Assembly (NCBI GenBank): GCA_018001015.1 | Contig: JAGNIV010000001.1 | Location: 124,001-188,000, forward strand | Direction of reading: 5' to 3' | DNA length: 64,000 nt | From: Phenylobacterium sp. | GTDB lineage: Bacteria; Pseudomonadota; Alphaproteobacteria; Caulobacterales; Caulobacteraceae | Shown here: in pieces, positions 16,898 through 25,291 of the stretch | Layout of the letters: every line of letters begins with the position of its first letter | How positions within the stretch are numbered: the stretch's first letter is position 1 | Position numbers and translations under genes: made by a program | Notes under the pieces: generated by a model | Databases searched by the model: none | What the model saw: the letters and a program-made list of their open reading frames with translations, nothing else | Told to the model about the DNA's origin: nothing

Positions 16898-17014
16898 CGA
16901 GAGGCTCCCAAGGGACCGGGCGCGTCACGGCGCGCTCACAGCATTTGAGCCTTCATACACCGGCGCCGCGATTTGGGCGCCGCGCCAGGATTAATCTTCT
17001 GTCATCCGCGCCGG

Positions 17015-18037
17015 TTAGCGCCGGACATCCAGGCTGTCGCTCGACCGCACGGCCTCGACATCGGCCAGGGTCGCCAGGTTGAAGTCCCCGGGCGTCGCGT
17101 GCTTCAGGACCGCGGCGGCCACCGCGAACTCCAGCAGGTCGGCCGGCGCCATTCCGGTCAGCAGGCCGTGCATCACCCCGGCGGCGAAGGCGTCGCCGCC
17201 GCCGATGCGGTCGATGATGGGGTTCAGCGGCCGGCTCTCCGTGCGCCAGGCGCCGTCGCGGGAGATCAGGAACCCGGCGAGTTCGTGATGGTTCACCGTG
17301 TGCTGCACCCGGTCCGTGCAGGCCAGACGCTGCAGGTTGGGCCAGGCCTTGAAGGCCATGTCGGCAGCCCAGCGGCGCAGACCGTCGGCCTCGCCGCCAA
17401 TCTCGAAAGGCGCGCCCAGCACGAGGGCGATGTCGCGGTGGTCGCCGAACACCAGGTCGGCCTGGGACAGCATCTCCCCCAGGATGGCGGGGGCGTCACC
17501 GTCCCAGGCCTGCCACAGGGTCGCGCGGTAATTACAGTCCATGGAGACGGTCAGGCCCAGTCGGCGGGCCGCCCGCACCGCGTCAACGGCGGCCTTGGCG
17601 GTGTCTGGGCCGATGGCGGCGGTCACGCCCGAGACGTGCAGCCAGCCCGCGCCGACCAGGGCGGCGTCCCAGTCGATGGCCGAGGCCCCGCGGCTGAACG
17701 CGCTGTCGGCCCGGTCGTACAGCACCTGGGACGACCGCTGCGCCGCGCCGGGAGTCAGGAAATAGAGGCCCATCCGACCGGGTGTGAACCGGACGCCGGA
17801 AGCGTCCACGCCATAGCGGCGCAGTTCGTCCACCGCGGCATGTCCCAGGCCGTTGTCAGGCAGCACGCTGAGCATGCGGGCGGCGTGGCCGAAGCGCGCG
17901 AGCGACACCGCCACATTCGCCTCCGCCCCGCCGAAGCTGACCTTCAGGGTCGGCGACTGCAGCAGCAGTTCGTTGTCGGGCGCGGCCAGGCGGACCAGAA
18001 CCTCGCCGAAACAGACAACAGCACGGGCCACGGGCAT
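17015..18037 (-). CDS. kdgK: 2-keto-3-deoxygluconate kinase (PfkB family)
   Basis: A 340-residue PfkB sugar kinase. The N-terminal GGAEANVAVSLARFG (substrate binding) and C-terminal GGGDAFAAGVMHGL (anion hole and catalytic Asp) are intact. The closest family pattern is KdgK, which phosphorylates KDG to KDG-6-phosphate, the step after KduD in pectin breakdown; kduD and kduI lie 5 kb upstream on the same strand. The start is uncertain: ATG 18037 directly abuts GGAG, whereas the GTG two codons later (18031) has that GGAG at ideal spacing, so translation may begin there. A strong hairpin (18084-18109) separates it from the TonB receptor gene. Confidence 0.88.
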   Translation of the reverse strand: MPVARAVVCFGEVLVRLAAPDNELLLQSPTLKVSFGGAEANVAVSLARFGHAARMLSVLPDNGLGHAAVDELRRYGVDASGVRFTPGRMGLYFLTPGAAQRSSQVLYDRADSAFSRGASAIDWDAALVGAGWLHVSGVTAAIGPDTAKAAVDAVRAARRLGLTVSMDCNYRATLWQAWDGDAPAILGEMLSQADLVFGDHRDIALVLGAPFEIGGEADGLRRWAADMAFKAWPNLQRLACTDRVQHTVNHHELAGFLISRDGAWRTESRPLNPIIDRIGGGDAFAAGVMHGLLTGMAPADLLEFAVAAAVLKHATPGDFNLATLADVEAVRSSDSLDVRR

Positions 18038-18083
18038 CTCCAGGCTGGCAGGGACCGAGCGCCCCGCCCTACCCTAAACAAAG

Positions 18084-18109
18084 CGGCGCGCCGGGAAACC
18101 GGCGCGCCG
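18084..18109 (-). terminator. Terminator between the TonB receptor gene and kdgK
   Basis: A perfect 11-bp stem (CGGCGCGCCGG / CCGGCGCGCCG) with a GAAA/TTTC loop, followed on the minus strand by CTTTGTTTAG. It lies 26 bases after the receptor's stop. It should reduce read-through into kdgK. Confidence 0.7.
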
Positions 18110-18135
18110 TAAGTCTCTCCTCGGGGGATCTAGGC

Positions 18136-20982
18136 TTAGTAGGTGTAGCGCACGCCGAGCAGGTATTCCCGGCCGGTGTGGTGGTAGAAGTTCATCAGAT
18201 CCTGGGCCCCGTTGAACTGGTCCTGGAACTCGTCCGTGAGGTTCACCCCTTCGAAGGTGAACTTCAGGTGGTCGTTCCAGGTGTAGGTGAACGAGGCGTC
18301 CACGTTCATGGTCTCGTTGGTGCCGTCATAGACCATGCCGGCCTCCTGGCCGGGGACCCGGGTCAGGTACTTGTCGCGGTGGCTGGCCGAGACGCGGGCG
18401 CTGACCTTGTCGTCCTCATAGTAGAGGGTGAGGTTGTAGGCCTTGCGCGACAGGCCGGTCAGGTCGTTGGTGGCCACCTTGGTCGTCACCCCGGCCACCG
18501 TCGCGTAGTAGTCGATGGACGACTTCACGCTGGTGTAGTTGGCGATGATCCCGGTGTTCGCCAGCGGCCCCGGCAGGAAGCTGAAGGGCTGCTGGAAGCT
18601 GACCTCGAAACCGGTGAGATCGCCGCCTGGGGTGTTGATCGGGGTCGAGAAGTTCCAGGTGGCCGCCGGGCTGCAGCCGACGGTGGCCCCGCAGGCGGCG
18701 GTGGCGACGCTGTCGGGCAGGCCGAAGGGATTGCCGGTGAACGCCGTCTGGGTGGAGAGCGTCTGCACGAAGCTGTCGATCTCCTTCTTGAAGAAGGCGA
18801 CGCTCAGCAGGGCCTCGGGTTGATAGTACCACTCGAAGGACAGGTCGTAGGCCTTGGCCCGGAAGGGATCGAGGTTCGGGTTGCCGGCGGTCACGGTCCG
18901 CGACGAGCCCGAGACGCTGACGCTGGCGCCGGGGGTCAGGCTGCCCAGGTTCGGCCGCGACATGGTCTGGGCCGCGCCGAAGCGGACCAGGAAGTTATTG
19001 ATGGGCTCGATCACCATGTTCAACGACGGCAGGGTGTCGTCGTACTTGCGGTCCACGGTGATCGGCACCGGGGCGCCGGCCAGGAAGGTGTAGCCCGAGG
19101 CGGTCTGCTCGGTCTTCACATAGCGGACCCCGATATTGCCGCGGAACGGCATGCCGGCCAGCTCGGTGTCCCAGTCGGCCTGAACGAAGCCGCCCTTATC
19201 CTTTTCGCCCACGGAGTTGTTGTTGGACAGCGACGGCTCCTTGCCCAGGCGCCAGGCCCCGCCAAAGGCGGTGGGGTCGCTGAGCTGGAACAGGGTGAGC
19301 GCGCTGAAGTAGTTGGGCGAGATCCAGGAACTGGTGCTGCCGGCCGGAACGTCCAGCCCGTCGGTGGGCAGGGTCACGGTCTTGGCGTAGGTCGAGGTGG
19401 CGATCGCCGCCACGCCCGCGGGGATCACGGTCTCCTGGTTGGTGGAGGTGCCGATGGAGCGGCGCAGTTCGGTGCTCTCGAACTCGTACTGCTTCCACGA
19501 CAGGCCGCCCTTGAAGGTCAGGATGTCGTTGGGCTTCCACTCGCCGTCGAAGGCCACGGTGTCGTAGGTGTTGACCGCGCTCTGCGGCCGCATCCGCACC
19601 TGGGTGAGCGTCCAGGCGCCGGGATTGGTCAGGTTGGCGTTGCCGTAGGTCAGCAGCGGCGCGCGGCCTTGCCCATAGTCGAACTTGTAGCCGTCGACGT
19701 TGAACTGGTCCCAGATGATCGTGGTCTGGACCGGGTTCTGGTGGTCGGATTCCGAGTGGCCGGCCACGGCGTGGATCTTCAGCGTGTCGGAGAACGCATG
19801 GCTGAAGTCCAGGGAGTACTGGTTGAAGGTGGTGGTCAGCTCGTCGTAGCGGTCCTCGACCCGCAGATCGACGTCGTCGAACGTACCGGCCGTCATCACC
19901 CCGTTGGTGATGGTCGAGGAGACCACGTTGGTGTCGGCGATGCCGCAGGAGGTGTTGACGTTGGCCGCGGTGCAGGCGCCGCCGACGCTGAAGGACGGCG
20001 CCTCCAGGAACTGCTCCTCGCGGCTGCCGTCGAGCTTGGCGTAGAGGTAGTCGAAGGTCAGCTCGGTGGCGTCGGTCGGCTTCCACTGCAGGGCGAGGGT
20101 GGCGCCCAGGCGCTCCTGCTCCTGGTCATAGCGGTCATAGCGCGGGAAGCGCGGGTGGTAGGCGGCGTTGTTGGCCGCGGCGGCCGGATTGACGGTGGTG
20201 GGCAGGCCCGCGCCGTTCGGCAGGGCGTCGAAGCCCGGCGAGAACGAGGTGCCCGGCGCCCAGCGCACCGTGGAGGCGCCGATGTCCAGCAGCGAGCGCT
20301 TGGAATAGGCCACGCTGAGCAGGGCCCCGAAGGTTCCATCGGCCCAGGTGTTGGAGATCATGCCGGCGGCGCGCGGCGAGCTGTCCTCCGACAGGGAGTT
20401 GTAGCTCGCCTGGGCCGAGGCCACGAGCTTGAAGCCGTCATAGTCCAGCGGCCGCGCGGTGCGCAGGTCCACCGTGGCGCCCAGCGAGCCCTCCTCGGTC
20501 TCGGCCGCAGAGGTCTTCTGCACCGTGATCGAGTTGAACAGGTCAGCGGCGAAGATGTTGAAGTCGAAGGACCGGCCGCGGTTGGTGCCGCCCGAGGCGT
20601 CCGTGCCGCCGGCGGTGGTCAGGGCCTCCATGCCGTTGATGCGTACGCGGGTGAATTGCGGACCCAGGCCACGGACGGAGATCTGGCGACCCTCGCCGGC
20701 GTCGCGGGCCAGGGCCACCCCGGAAATCCGCTGAATGGATTCCGACAGGTTCAGGTCCGGAAACTTGCCGATGTCCTCAGCCAGGATGGTGTCGCCGGCC
20801 GTGGCGCTGCCACGCTTCAGTTCGAGGGCCTGCTGCAGGCTGCCCCGGAAGCCGGTGACCACCAGTTCCTCGACCTCCGTTTGCTGCGCGAAGGCCGGTG
20901 CTGCGACAGCCATGGTCAGCGCCGCCAGCGAAGCGCCACCCAAGAGCGCGCGCGTTTTCGTCCAAGACCGAGTGCGGACCAT
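18136..20982 (-). CDS. TonB-dependent receptor, Caulobacter/Xanthomonas carbohydrate type
   Basis: A 948-residue outer-membrane receptor from ATG 20982, chosen because AGGGAGGGAC precedes it. It has a signal peptide ending AFA (about residue 32), a TonB box-like VEELVVTG just after, a plug domain (about 45-170, with LNLSESIQRISGVA) and a large beta-barrel ending in an aromatic residue (VRYTY). The plug resembles the TonB-Xanth-Caul subfamily used for plant polysaccharide fragments. Two copies of the putative pectin operator (21068 and 21100) lie 86-131 bases upstream, and kdgK, kduD and kduI flank it, so uptake of oligogalacturonides is the likely job. Confidence 0.92.
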   Translation of the reverse strand: MVRTRSWTKTRALLGGASLAALTMAVAAPAFAQQTEVEELVVTGFRGSLQQALELKRGSATAGDTILAEDIGKFPDLNLSESIQRISGVALARDAGEGRQISVRGLGPQFTRVRINGMEALTTAGGTDASGGTNRGRSFDFNIFAADLFNSITVQKTSAAETEEGSLGATVDLRTARPLDYDGFKLVASAQASYNSLSEDSSPRAAGMISNTWADGTFGALLSVAYSKRSLLDIGASTVRWAPGTSFSPGFDALPNGAGLPTTVNPAAAANNAAYHPRFPRYDRYDQEQERLGATLALQWKPTDATELTFDYLYAKLDGSREEQFLEAPSFSVGGACTAANVNTSCGIADTNVVSSTITNGVMTAGTFDDVDLRVEDRYDELTTTFNQYSLDFSHAFSDTLKIHAVAGHSESDHQNPVQTTIIWDQFNVDGYKFDYGQGRAPLLTYGNANLTNPGAWTLTQVRMRPQSAVNTYDTVAFDGEWKPNDILTFKGGLSWKQYEFESTELRRSIGTSTNQETVIPAGVAAIATSTYAKTVTLPTDGLDVPAGSTSSWISPNYFSALTLFQLSDPTAFGGAWRLGKEPSLSNNNSVGEKDKGGFVQADWDTELAGMPFRGNIGVRYVKTEQTASGYTFLAGAPVPITVDRKYDDTLPSLNMVIEPINNFLVRFGAAQTMSRPNLGSLTPGASVSVSGSSRTVTAGNPNLDPFRAKAYDLSFEWYYQPEALLSVAFFKKEIDSFVQTLSTQTAFTGNPFGLPDSVATAACGATVGCSPAATWNFSTPINTPGGDLTGFEVSFQQPFSFLPGPLANTGIIANYTSVKSSIDYYATVAGVTTKVATNDLTGLSRKAYNLTLYYEDDKVSARVSASHRDKYLTRVPGQEAGMVYDGTNETMNVDASFTYTWNDHLKFTFEGVNLTDEFQDQFNGAQDLMNFYHHTGREYLLGVRYTY

Positions 20983-21067
20983 CTGTCCCTCCCTGTGCGG
21001 AGCCACCTGCGACGTGAGGCCGTCAGGTGGAGGGCGCCGAACCGGCGCTCCCCGCGTTTCCCCATTA

Positions 21068-21081
21068 TGACACCGGTGTCA
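21068..21081. promoter_or_regulatory. Pectin-regulon operator candidate, perfect copy
   Basis: TGACACCGGTGTCA is a perfect 14-bp palindrome with a central CG, the usual architecture of LacI-family sites. It lies 86 bases upstream of the TonB receptor start, 32 bases from a second copy. Related sites are at 21100, 24599 and 49560. Confidence 0.65.
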
Positions 21082-21099
21082 TTAGCCGTTAAGGGTCTC

Positions 21100-21113
21100 T
21101 GACACCGGTGGCA
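21100..21113. promoter_or_regulatory. Pectin-regulon operator candidate, second copy
   Basis: TGACACCGGTGGCA differs from the perfect copy at one position. The 32-base centre-to-centre spacing places both copies on the same helical face, which would suit cooperative binding or repression by a LacI-type tetramer or pair of dimers. Confidence 0.6.
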
Positions 21114-21252
21114 ATGAGAATAGCCATGGTTCTGTCGTAATCGCAATACCGGTCGCTTCAAAGGCGAGCGGGCGCTGCGCGAAAGCTACGCACTGTGTCG
21201 AAAACACCAAGCTGACTTGGAAAAGGGGTTCGGCGCCGACCGCGCCCCACCC

Positions 21253-22830
21253 CTACGGGCCGAGCGGTGCGCTCTCAGGATCGGGCGCGGCCTCTTCCGG
21301 GTTCAGGGTCGAGCGCGGCTTGTCGAGGCCGAGGGCGGTGGCGAGCGTGATATCCCAGCCATAGGGGTCGGAGCGGAAGACCACCTTGCCCTGATCGTCG
21401 ACAAAGGCGGTGTGATAGAGCAGCCGCACGGGGATGATGGCCGCCAGCGGCACAACCCCGGTCTTGCCCGACGCCAGCACCGCCTCGAACTGATCCGACG
21501 CGCCGTACTGCTCCGCGAGATGGCGGGCGAACTCGATCGCGTTCTCCACCCGGACGCAGCCATGGCTGCGGTGGCGAGCGGCGCGGGCGAACAGGGCCTT
21601 GGACGGCGTGTCGTGCAGATAGATGGCGTAGGGGTTCTGCATGTCGAACTTCACCAGGCCCAGGGCCGCGTTCGGCCCGGCGCGCTGCACCACGCGGCCA
21701 TTGGTGACGTACACGCCCTGGCGGCGCATATAGGCCGCGCCGCGCGGCAGGATCTCCGTCCGGGCGATGCTCGCCGGCACGTTCCACGGCGGATTGACCA
21801 CCAGTTGGCTGAAGGCCGATTGCAGGCTGGGTGTGGCGCGATTGGCGCTGCCCACCACCGCCCGCGCCGACCAGTCCAGGGTGCCGTCGCGATAGTAGGT
21901 CAGGAAGGCCGCTGCCGTATTGACGTCGATGCGGGTGGCCGGCGCCTCCCGGCGCAGCCAGCGGCGGCGCTCCAGGTTCAGCACCAGTTGCCGGGCGTGG
22001 TCGGTGGGGCCGGCGTTGAGAACCGCGATGGTGGTGTTGCCCACGCGGCCGGTCGGCTGCATGCCGTTCTCCGCCTGGATCAGCTTCAGGGCTTCGGAGA
22101 CCGGCGCCGACAGGGTCTGGGAAGCCATGGGAGACCCGGTCAGGTAACCCAGGTCGTAGAGCCGCTGGGCGATCAACGGCACGCGGTAGTCCTGGCCGCC
22201 AGGCTGGATCGCCCCGCCCTCGGGAATCTCCGATCCCCCTGCCCGCCCGATCTGGGCCCGCAGCGCGACATAGGCCGCCGACAGGGCCTTGTACTCCGCG
22301 TCGCGGGGCGCGAGGCCGCCCAGCCAGGCGCCCAGTTCGCGGCGATCGAGAGCCTGGGACAGGCCCGGCGCCACGTCCACCACCTGGCGTTCCAGGGTGA
22401 ACAGCTTGAAGAGCTTGGTTGGGTCCACCAATCCGCGCGCCAGGGCGTCGGCATAGGTCAGGGCGGCGAGGGTCAGGCCCGCCTCACGCGTGGCCGCGTC
22501 ATAGGCTGGCGCGGGCCGGAAGGCGTCGCCATCCAGGCCGTGGCGAATGGCGTCGTCCAGAGCCAGGGAGAACTGCCTGGCCTGGTCATCGGTCCAGGCC
22601 GGGGTCCAGCCGCGCAGGGCGTAGAAGCGGCGCAGGCGCGGGTCGGTGGCGACCGATTGCAGCACGCGGGGATCGACCGCCGGACGACTGATAAGTTGCG
22701 CCGCGGCGATGGTGGGAACCGCCAGGCCCATGCCTAGGGCCCACGCGCCAAGCTGGCGGCGCGTCGTCCGCGCCGCATTGGGCTCATCGCCCAGAGGCCC
22801 TATGGCGTCGCCGCCCCCGAAAATCATCAA
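21253..22830 (-). CDS. L,D-transpeptidase of the YcbB/LdtD type
   Basis: A 525-residue enzyme that cross-links peptidoglycan through L,D bonds. There is an N-terminal signal/anchor segment (about residues 28-45) preceded by an Arg pair, an alpha-helical scaffold domain, a peptidoglycan-binding motif (about 240-275) and the YkuD catalytic domain with HRSHGCVR (Cys425 the nucleophile, His423 and Arg427). The typical post-catalytic VRLLYHTAFVD segment of YcbB proteins is present. It acts in the periplasm. It has no obvious link to pectin breakdown although it lies between the TonB receptor and kduD on the same strand; the gaps on both sides suggest its own promoter. Confidence 0.92.
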   Translation of the reverse strand: MMIFGGGDAIGPLGDEPNAARTTRRQLGAWALGMGLAVPTIAAAQLISRPAVDPRVLQSVATDPRLRRFYALRGWTPAWTDDQARQFSLALDDAIRHGLDGDAFRPAPAYDAATREAGLTLAALTYADALARGLVDPTKLFKLFTLERQVVDVAPGLSQALDRRELGAWLGGLAPRDAEYKALSAAYVALRAQIGRAGGSEIPEGGAIQPGGQDYRVPLIAQRLYDLGYLTGSPMASQTLSAPVSEALKLIQAENGMQPTGRVGNTTIAVLNAGPTDHARQLVLNLERRRWLRREAPATRIDVNTAAAFLTYYRDGTLDWSARAVVGSANRATPSLQSAFSQLVVNPPWNVPASIARTEILPRGAAYMRRQGVYVTNGRVVQRAGPNAALGLVKFDMQNPYAIYLHDTPSKALFARAARHRSHGCVRVENAIEFARHLAEQYGASDQFEAVLASGKTGVVPLAAIIPVRLLYHTAFVDDQGKVVFRSDPYGWDITLATALGLDKPRSTLNPEEAAPDPESAPLGP

Positions 22831-22908
22831 AGCTCGTCCGCACCTTTGCCTGTCAGCTATGGGGCAACGCGCGAAGCTCGACTAGGTGGCTCGCGCCACA
22901 GGTGATCT

Positions 22909-23664
22909 TCAGCGGGCGAGCCAGCCTCCGTCCACGGCCAGGAGGGTCCCGTGAACATAGTCGGCCGCCGAGGATGAGAGGAAGACCGCCGCGCCGCCTA
23001 TATCGGCGGGTGTGCCCCAGCGACCGGCCGGGATGCGGGCCAGGATGTCGCGCGAACGGTCCTCGTCGGCCCGCAGGGCGGTGGTGTTGTTGGTGGAGAA
23101 GTAGCCGGGCGCGATGGCGTTGACGTTGATCCCCTTGGCCGCCCACTCGTTGGCCAGCGCCTTGGTGATCCCGGCCAGGCCGCTCTTGCTCGCCGCGTAG
23201 GACGGCACCCGGATGCCGCCCTGGTAGGACAGCATCGAGGCGATGTTGATGATCTTGCCGCCCCGGCCCTGCTCGATCATCCGCCGGCCCACCGCCTGGG
23301 TGAGGAAGAAGGTGGTCTTCAGGTTGACGTCCATCACCGCGTCCCAGTCGTCCTCGGTGAAGAGGGCGGCGTCGTTGCGGCGAATGATGCCAGCGTTGTT
23401 CACCAGGATGTCGACCCCGCCGAAGTGCTCGACGGTCTCGGCCACGATCCGCGCGATCGGCTCCATCGTGGAGAGATCGGCGGCGATGTCATGGAAGCGA
23501 CGCCCCAGGGCCTCGACGGCGAAGCGGGTGTCCACAGGCGGGGTGCGACCCACGGCCACGATGTCGGCGCCAGCGGTCGCCAGAGCCTCGGCGATGGCCT
23601 GGCCGAGGCCGGTGTTGGCGCCGGTGACGATCGCCACCTTGCCGGTCAGATCGAAGGGAGACAT
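22909..23664 (-). CDS. kduD: 2-deoxy-D-gluconate 3-dehydrogenase / KduD (SDR family)
   Basis: A 251-residue short-chain dehydrogenase with the cofactor motif TGANTGLG (14-21), NNAG (89-92), and the catalytic Ser143, Tyr156 and Lys160. Sequence pattern and position five bases after kduI identify it as KduD, which reduces 2,5-diketo-3-deoxygluconate to KDG with NADH. The kduI-kduD order and tight spacing indicate one transcript, preceded by an operator-like site at 24599. The product of the reaction is the substrate of KdgK encoded at 17015-18037. Confidence 0.93.
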   Translation of the reverse strand: MSPFDLTGKVAIVTGANTGLGQAIAEALATAGADIVAVGRTPPVDTRFAVEALGRRFHDIAADLSTMEPIARIVAETVEHFGGVDILVNNAGIIRRNDAALFTEDDWDAVMDVNLKTTFFLTQAVGRRMIEQGRGGKIINIASMLSYQGGIRVPSYAASKSGLAGITKALANEWAAKGINVNAIAPGYFSTNNTTALRADEDRSRDILARIPAGRWGTPADIGGAAVFLSSSAADYVHGTLLAVDGGWLAR

Positions 23665-23669
23665 CGCCC

Positions 23670-24515
23670 CTACTTCAGCTGGCAGATGTCGAGGACGTTC
23701 ATGTCGGTATAGTCGAGGTTCTCCCCGCCCATCGCCCAGATGAACCCATAGTTGGAGGTCCCGGCCCCCATGTGGATCGACCAGGGCGGGCTGATCACCG
23801 CCTCATCGGCGCTGACCACGATGTGGCGCATGGCCTCAGGCTCGCCCATGAAGTGGAAGACCTTATTGTCGCCGGCCAGATCGAAGTAGAAATAGATCTC
23901 CGAGCGGCGGTCGTGCAGGTGCGGCGGCATGGTGTTCCACACGCTGCCGGGCTTCAGGAAGGTCACGCCGAGCAGCAGCTGGGCGGACTCGCAGACGCCC
24001 GGGATGATGTACTGATAGATGGTCCGCTCATTCGACGTCGCCGCCTCGCCCCGCTCAAGCGGATTGGCCTGGCTGATGGCGATGTGCTGCAGCTTGCAGA
24101 CCTTATGGGCGGGCGTCGAGGCCAGGTAGAACTTGGCCGGATTGGCGCCGTCGATGCTCTCGAAGGTCACGTCCACCGCGCCCATCGGGATATAGAGCCC
24201 GTCGCGGGGCGCCATGTCGAAGCTCTGGCCGTCGACGGTGATCTTGCCCGCCCCGCCCACATTGACCACGCCCAGTTCGCGCCGCTCCAGGAACGGATGG
24301 CCGGCGGCCGAGGCGGGCTCGCTCTGGGCCGGCAGCTTCACCGCCTTGGAGACAGGCGCCGCGCCGCCGATCACGAAGCGTTCGTTGTGGCTGTAGTTCA
24401 GGCTGACGGTGTCTGCGGCGAACAGGTCCTGCACAAGATAGCGGTCGCGCAGATCGTCATTGCCGGCGCCCTTCATCATGTCCGGATGGGTCGCGTGGAA
24501 GGTCTTCTTGAACAT
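23670..24515 (-). CDS. kduI: 5-keto-4-deoxyuronate isomerase KduI
   Basis: A 281-residue cupin isomerase starting at ATG 24515, with AAGGA seven bases upstream. The metal-binding set of Escherichia coli KduI (His196, His198, Glu203, His245) is matched with a constant offset: His199, His201, Glu206 (HLHDRRSE) and His248 (SIHMG). It converts 5-keto-4-deoxyuronate, made from unsaturated galacturonate, into 2,5-diketo-3-deoxygluconate for KduD. First gene of the kduI-kduD operon. An operator-like palindrome lies 84-97 bases before the start. Confidence 0.95.
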   Translation of the reverse strand: MFKKTFHATHPDMMKGAGNDDLRDRYLVQDLFAADTVSLNYSHNERFVIGGAAPVSKAVKLPAQSEPASAAGHPFLERRELGVVNVGGAGKITVDGQSFDMAPRDGLYIPMGAVDVTFESIDGANPAKFYLASTPAHKVCKLQHIAISQANPLERGEAATSNERTIYQYIIPGVCESAQLLLGVTFLKPGSVWNTMPPHLHDRRSEIYFYFDLAGDNKVFHFMGEPEAMRHIVVSADEAVISPPWSIHMGAGTSNYGFIWAMGGENLDYTDMNVLDICQLK

Positions 24516-24598
24516 GATCCGGTCCTTATGGGGCAATAGCGCCCCGGCGGGAGTAGCTGACCCCGCGGAGCGGCAGCCAAGCACTCGCCTGAGCGCAA

Positions 24599-24612
24599 GG
24601 TAACCGGTGTCA
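24599..24612. promoter_or_regulatory. Pectin-regulon operator candidate upstream of kduI
   Basis: On the minus strand the site reads TGACACCGGTTACC; the first 11 bases match the perfect copy at 21068 and the other half diverges. Position upstream of kduI and reuse of the motif at two other pectin promoters support it. Confidence 0.6.
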
Positions 24613-24678
24613 TTCCGTGGAGCAAGGTTCGGAATCGCGCAGCTTTGCGGTAGGCTTCGCGCTCACCGGCGGGGCAAG

Positions 24679-24762
24679 ATGGCCGACTTCAAGGATCTCG
24701 ACGAGCGCGCCTGGGCGATCCGCCGGCTCTATGCCGAGCTGGAGGCGCGGCTGAGGCCATGA
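24679..24762 (+). CDS. Possible 27-residue upstream ORF
   Basis: A 27-codon ORF (ATG 24679) whose stop overlaps the acetyltransferase start (ATGA). The peptide is highly charged and helical, with evenly distributed Asp, Glu and Arg, unlike a random translation. The ribosome-binding site (GGGGC) is weak. It could be a small protein or a coupling ORF for the acetyltransferase. No homology can be claimed. Confidence 0.35.
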   Translation: MADFKDLDERAWAIRRLYAELEARLRP

Positions 24763-25253
24763 TCACCTTCCGGCCGCTGGCGGCCGCCGACTTTCCGTTG
24801 CTGACCAGCTGGCTAGCCCAGCCCCACGTCCGACGCTTCGTCCAGAAGAGCCCGATGACGCTTGAGGACGTGGCCGCAAAGTACGGCCCCCGCGCCCAGG
24901 GCGAGCAGCCGATCATCTGCCATGTCGCCCGAAGCGACGGCGCCGACTTCGGCTATCTGCAGGCCTACCTCAATCGCGACTGGCCCGACGCCGCCGACGG
25001 CGAGACCGAGGGGATCAGCGTGGACCTCTACATCGGTGAGCCGGCCTTCCTACGCCGGGGCCTGGGCCGCGCCATGTTGGACGCCTATGTTCGGAGCCTC
25101 GCCCTGCCCCACTTCGCGCAGACCACCGCCTATATCGCCCATGAGCTGGCCAACACCGCGGCGCTGGCCTGCTCGAAGGCGGTGGGGTTCATGCCGGTGC
25201 GCGAGTTCGTCGAGGACGGGGAGCCGATGTTGTTGCTGAAGTTGGGGGTCTGA
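24759..25253 (+). CDS. GNAT-family acetyltransferase, AAC(6')-like
   Basis: A 164-residue acetyltransferase. The pattern is that of the AAC(6')-Ib/siderophore-type acetyltransferase group: an N-terminal MITFRPLAAADFPLL, HVRRFVQ, then ISVDLYIGEPAFLRRGLGRAML with the acetyl-CoA pyrophosphate loop (RRGLG), and NTAALACSKAVGF near the end. Substrates of this group include aminoglycosides and lysine-like amines; which applies is unknown, and resistance should not be assumed. Its ATG overlaps the stop of a 27-codon ORF. A perfect bidirectional terminator hairpin follows nine bases after the stop. Confidence 0.85.
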   Translation: MITFRPLAAADFPLLTSWLAQPHVRRFVQKSPMTLEDVAAKYGPRAQGEQPIICHVARSDGADFGYLQAYLNRDWPDAADGETEGISVDLYIGEPAFLRRGLGRAMLDAYVRSLALPHFAQTTAYIAHELANTAALACSKAVGFMPVREFVEDGEPMLLLKLGV

Positions 25254-25261
25254 TCTGCCGC

Positions 25262-25285
25262 CTTCCCCCACGCCAGTGGGGGAAG
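25262..25285. terminator. Shared terminator hairpin between convergent genes
   Basis: A perfect 10-bp stem (CTTCCCCCAC / GTGGGGGAAG) with a 4-base loop, lying between the acetyltransferase stop (25253) and the monooxygenase stop (25292). There is no long T tract, but its position and symmetry fit a two-way terminator. Confidence 0.65.
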
Positions 25286-25291
25286 CTACAG

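Noticed and set aside
16970-16995. GGCGCC-rich stretch upstream of the M13 peptidase gene
   Set aside because: Short self-complementary words are expected at this base composition; no extended stem.
18178-21102. A 974-codon open frame opposite the TonB receptor gene
   Set aside because: High G/C with G/C-ending codons keeps antisense frames open; it is Gly/Val/His/Arg-rich without motifs, and the receptor on the other strand is beyond doubt. The same applies to other long antisense frames here.
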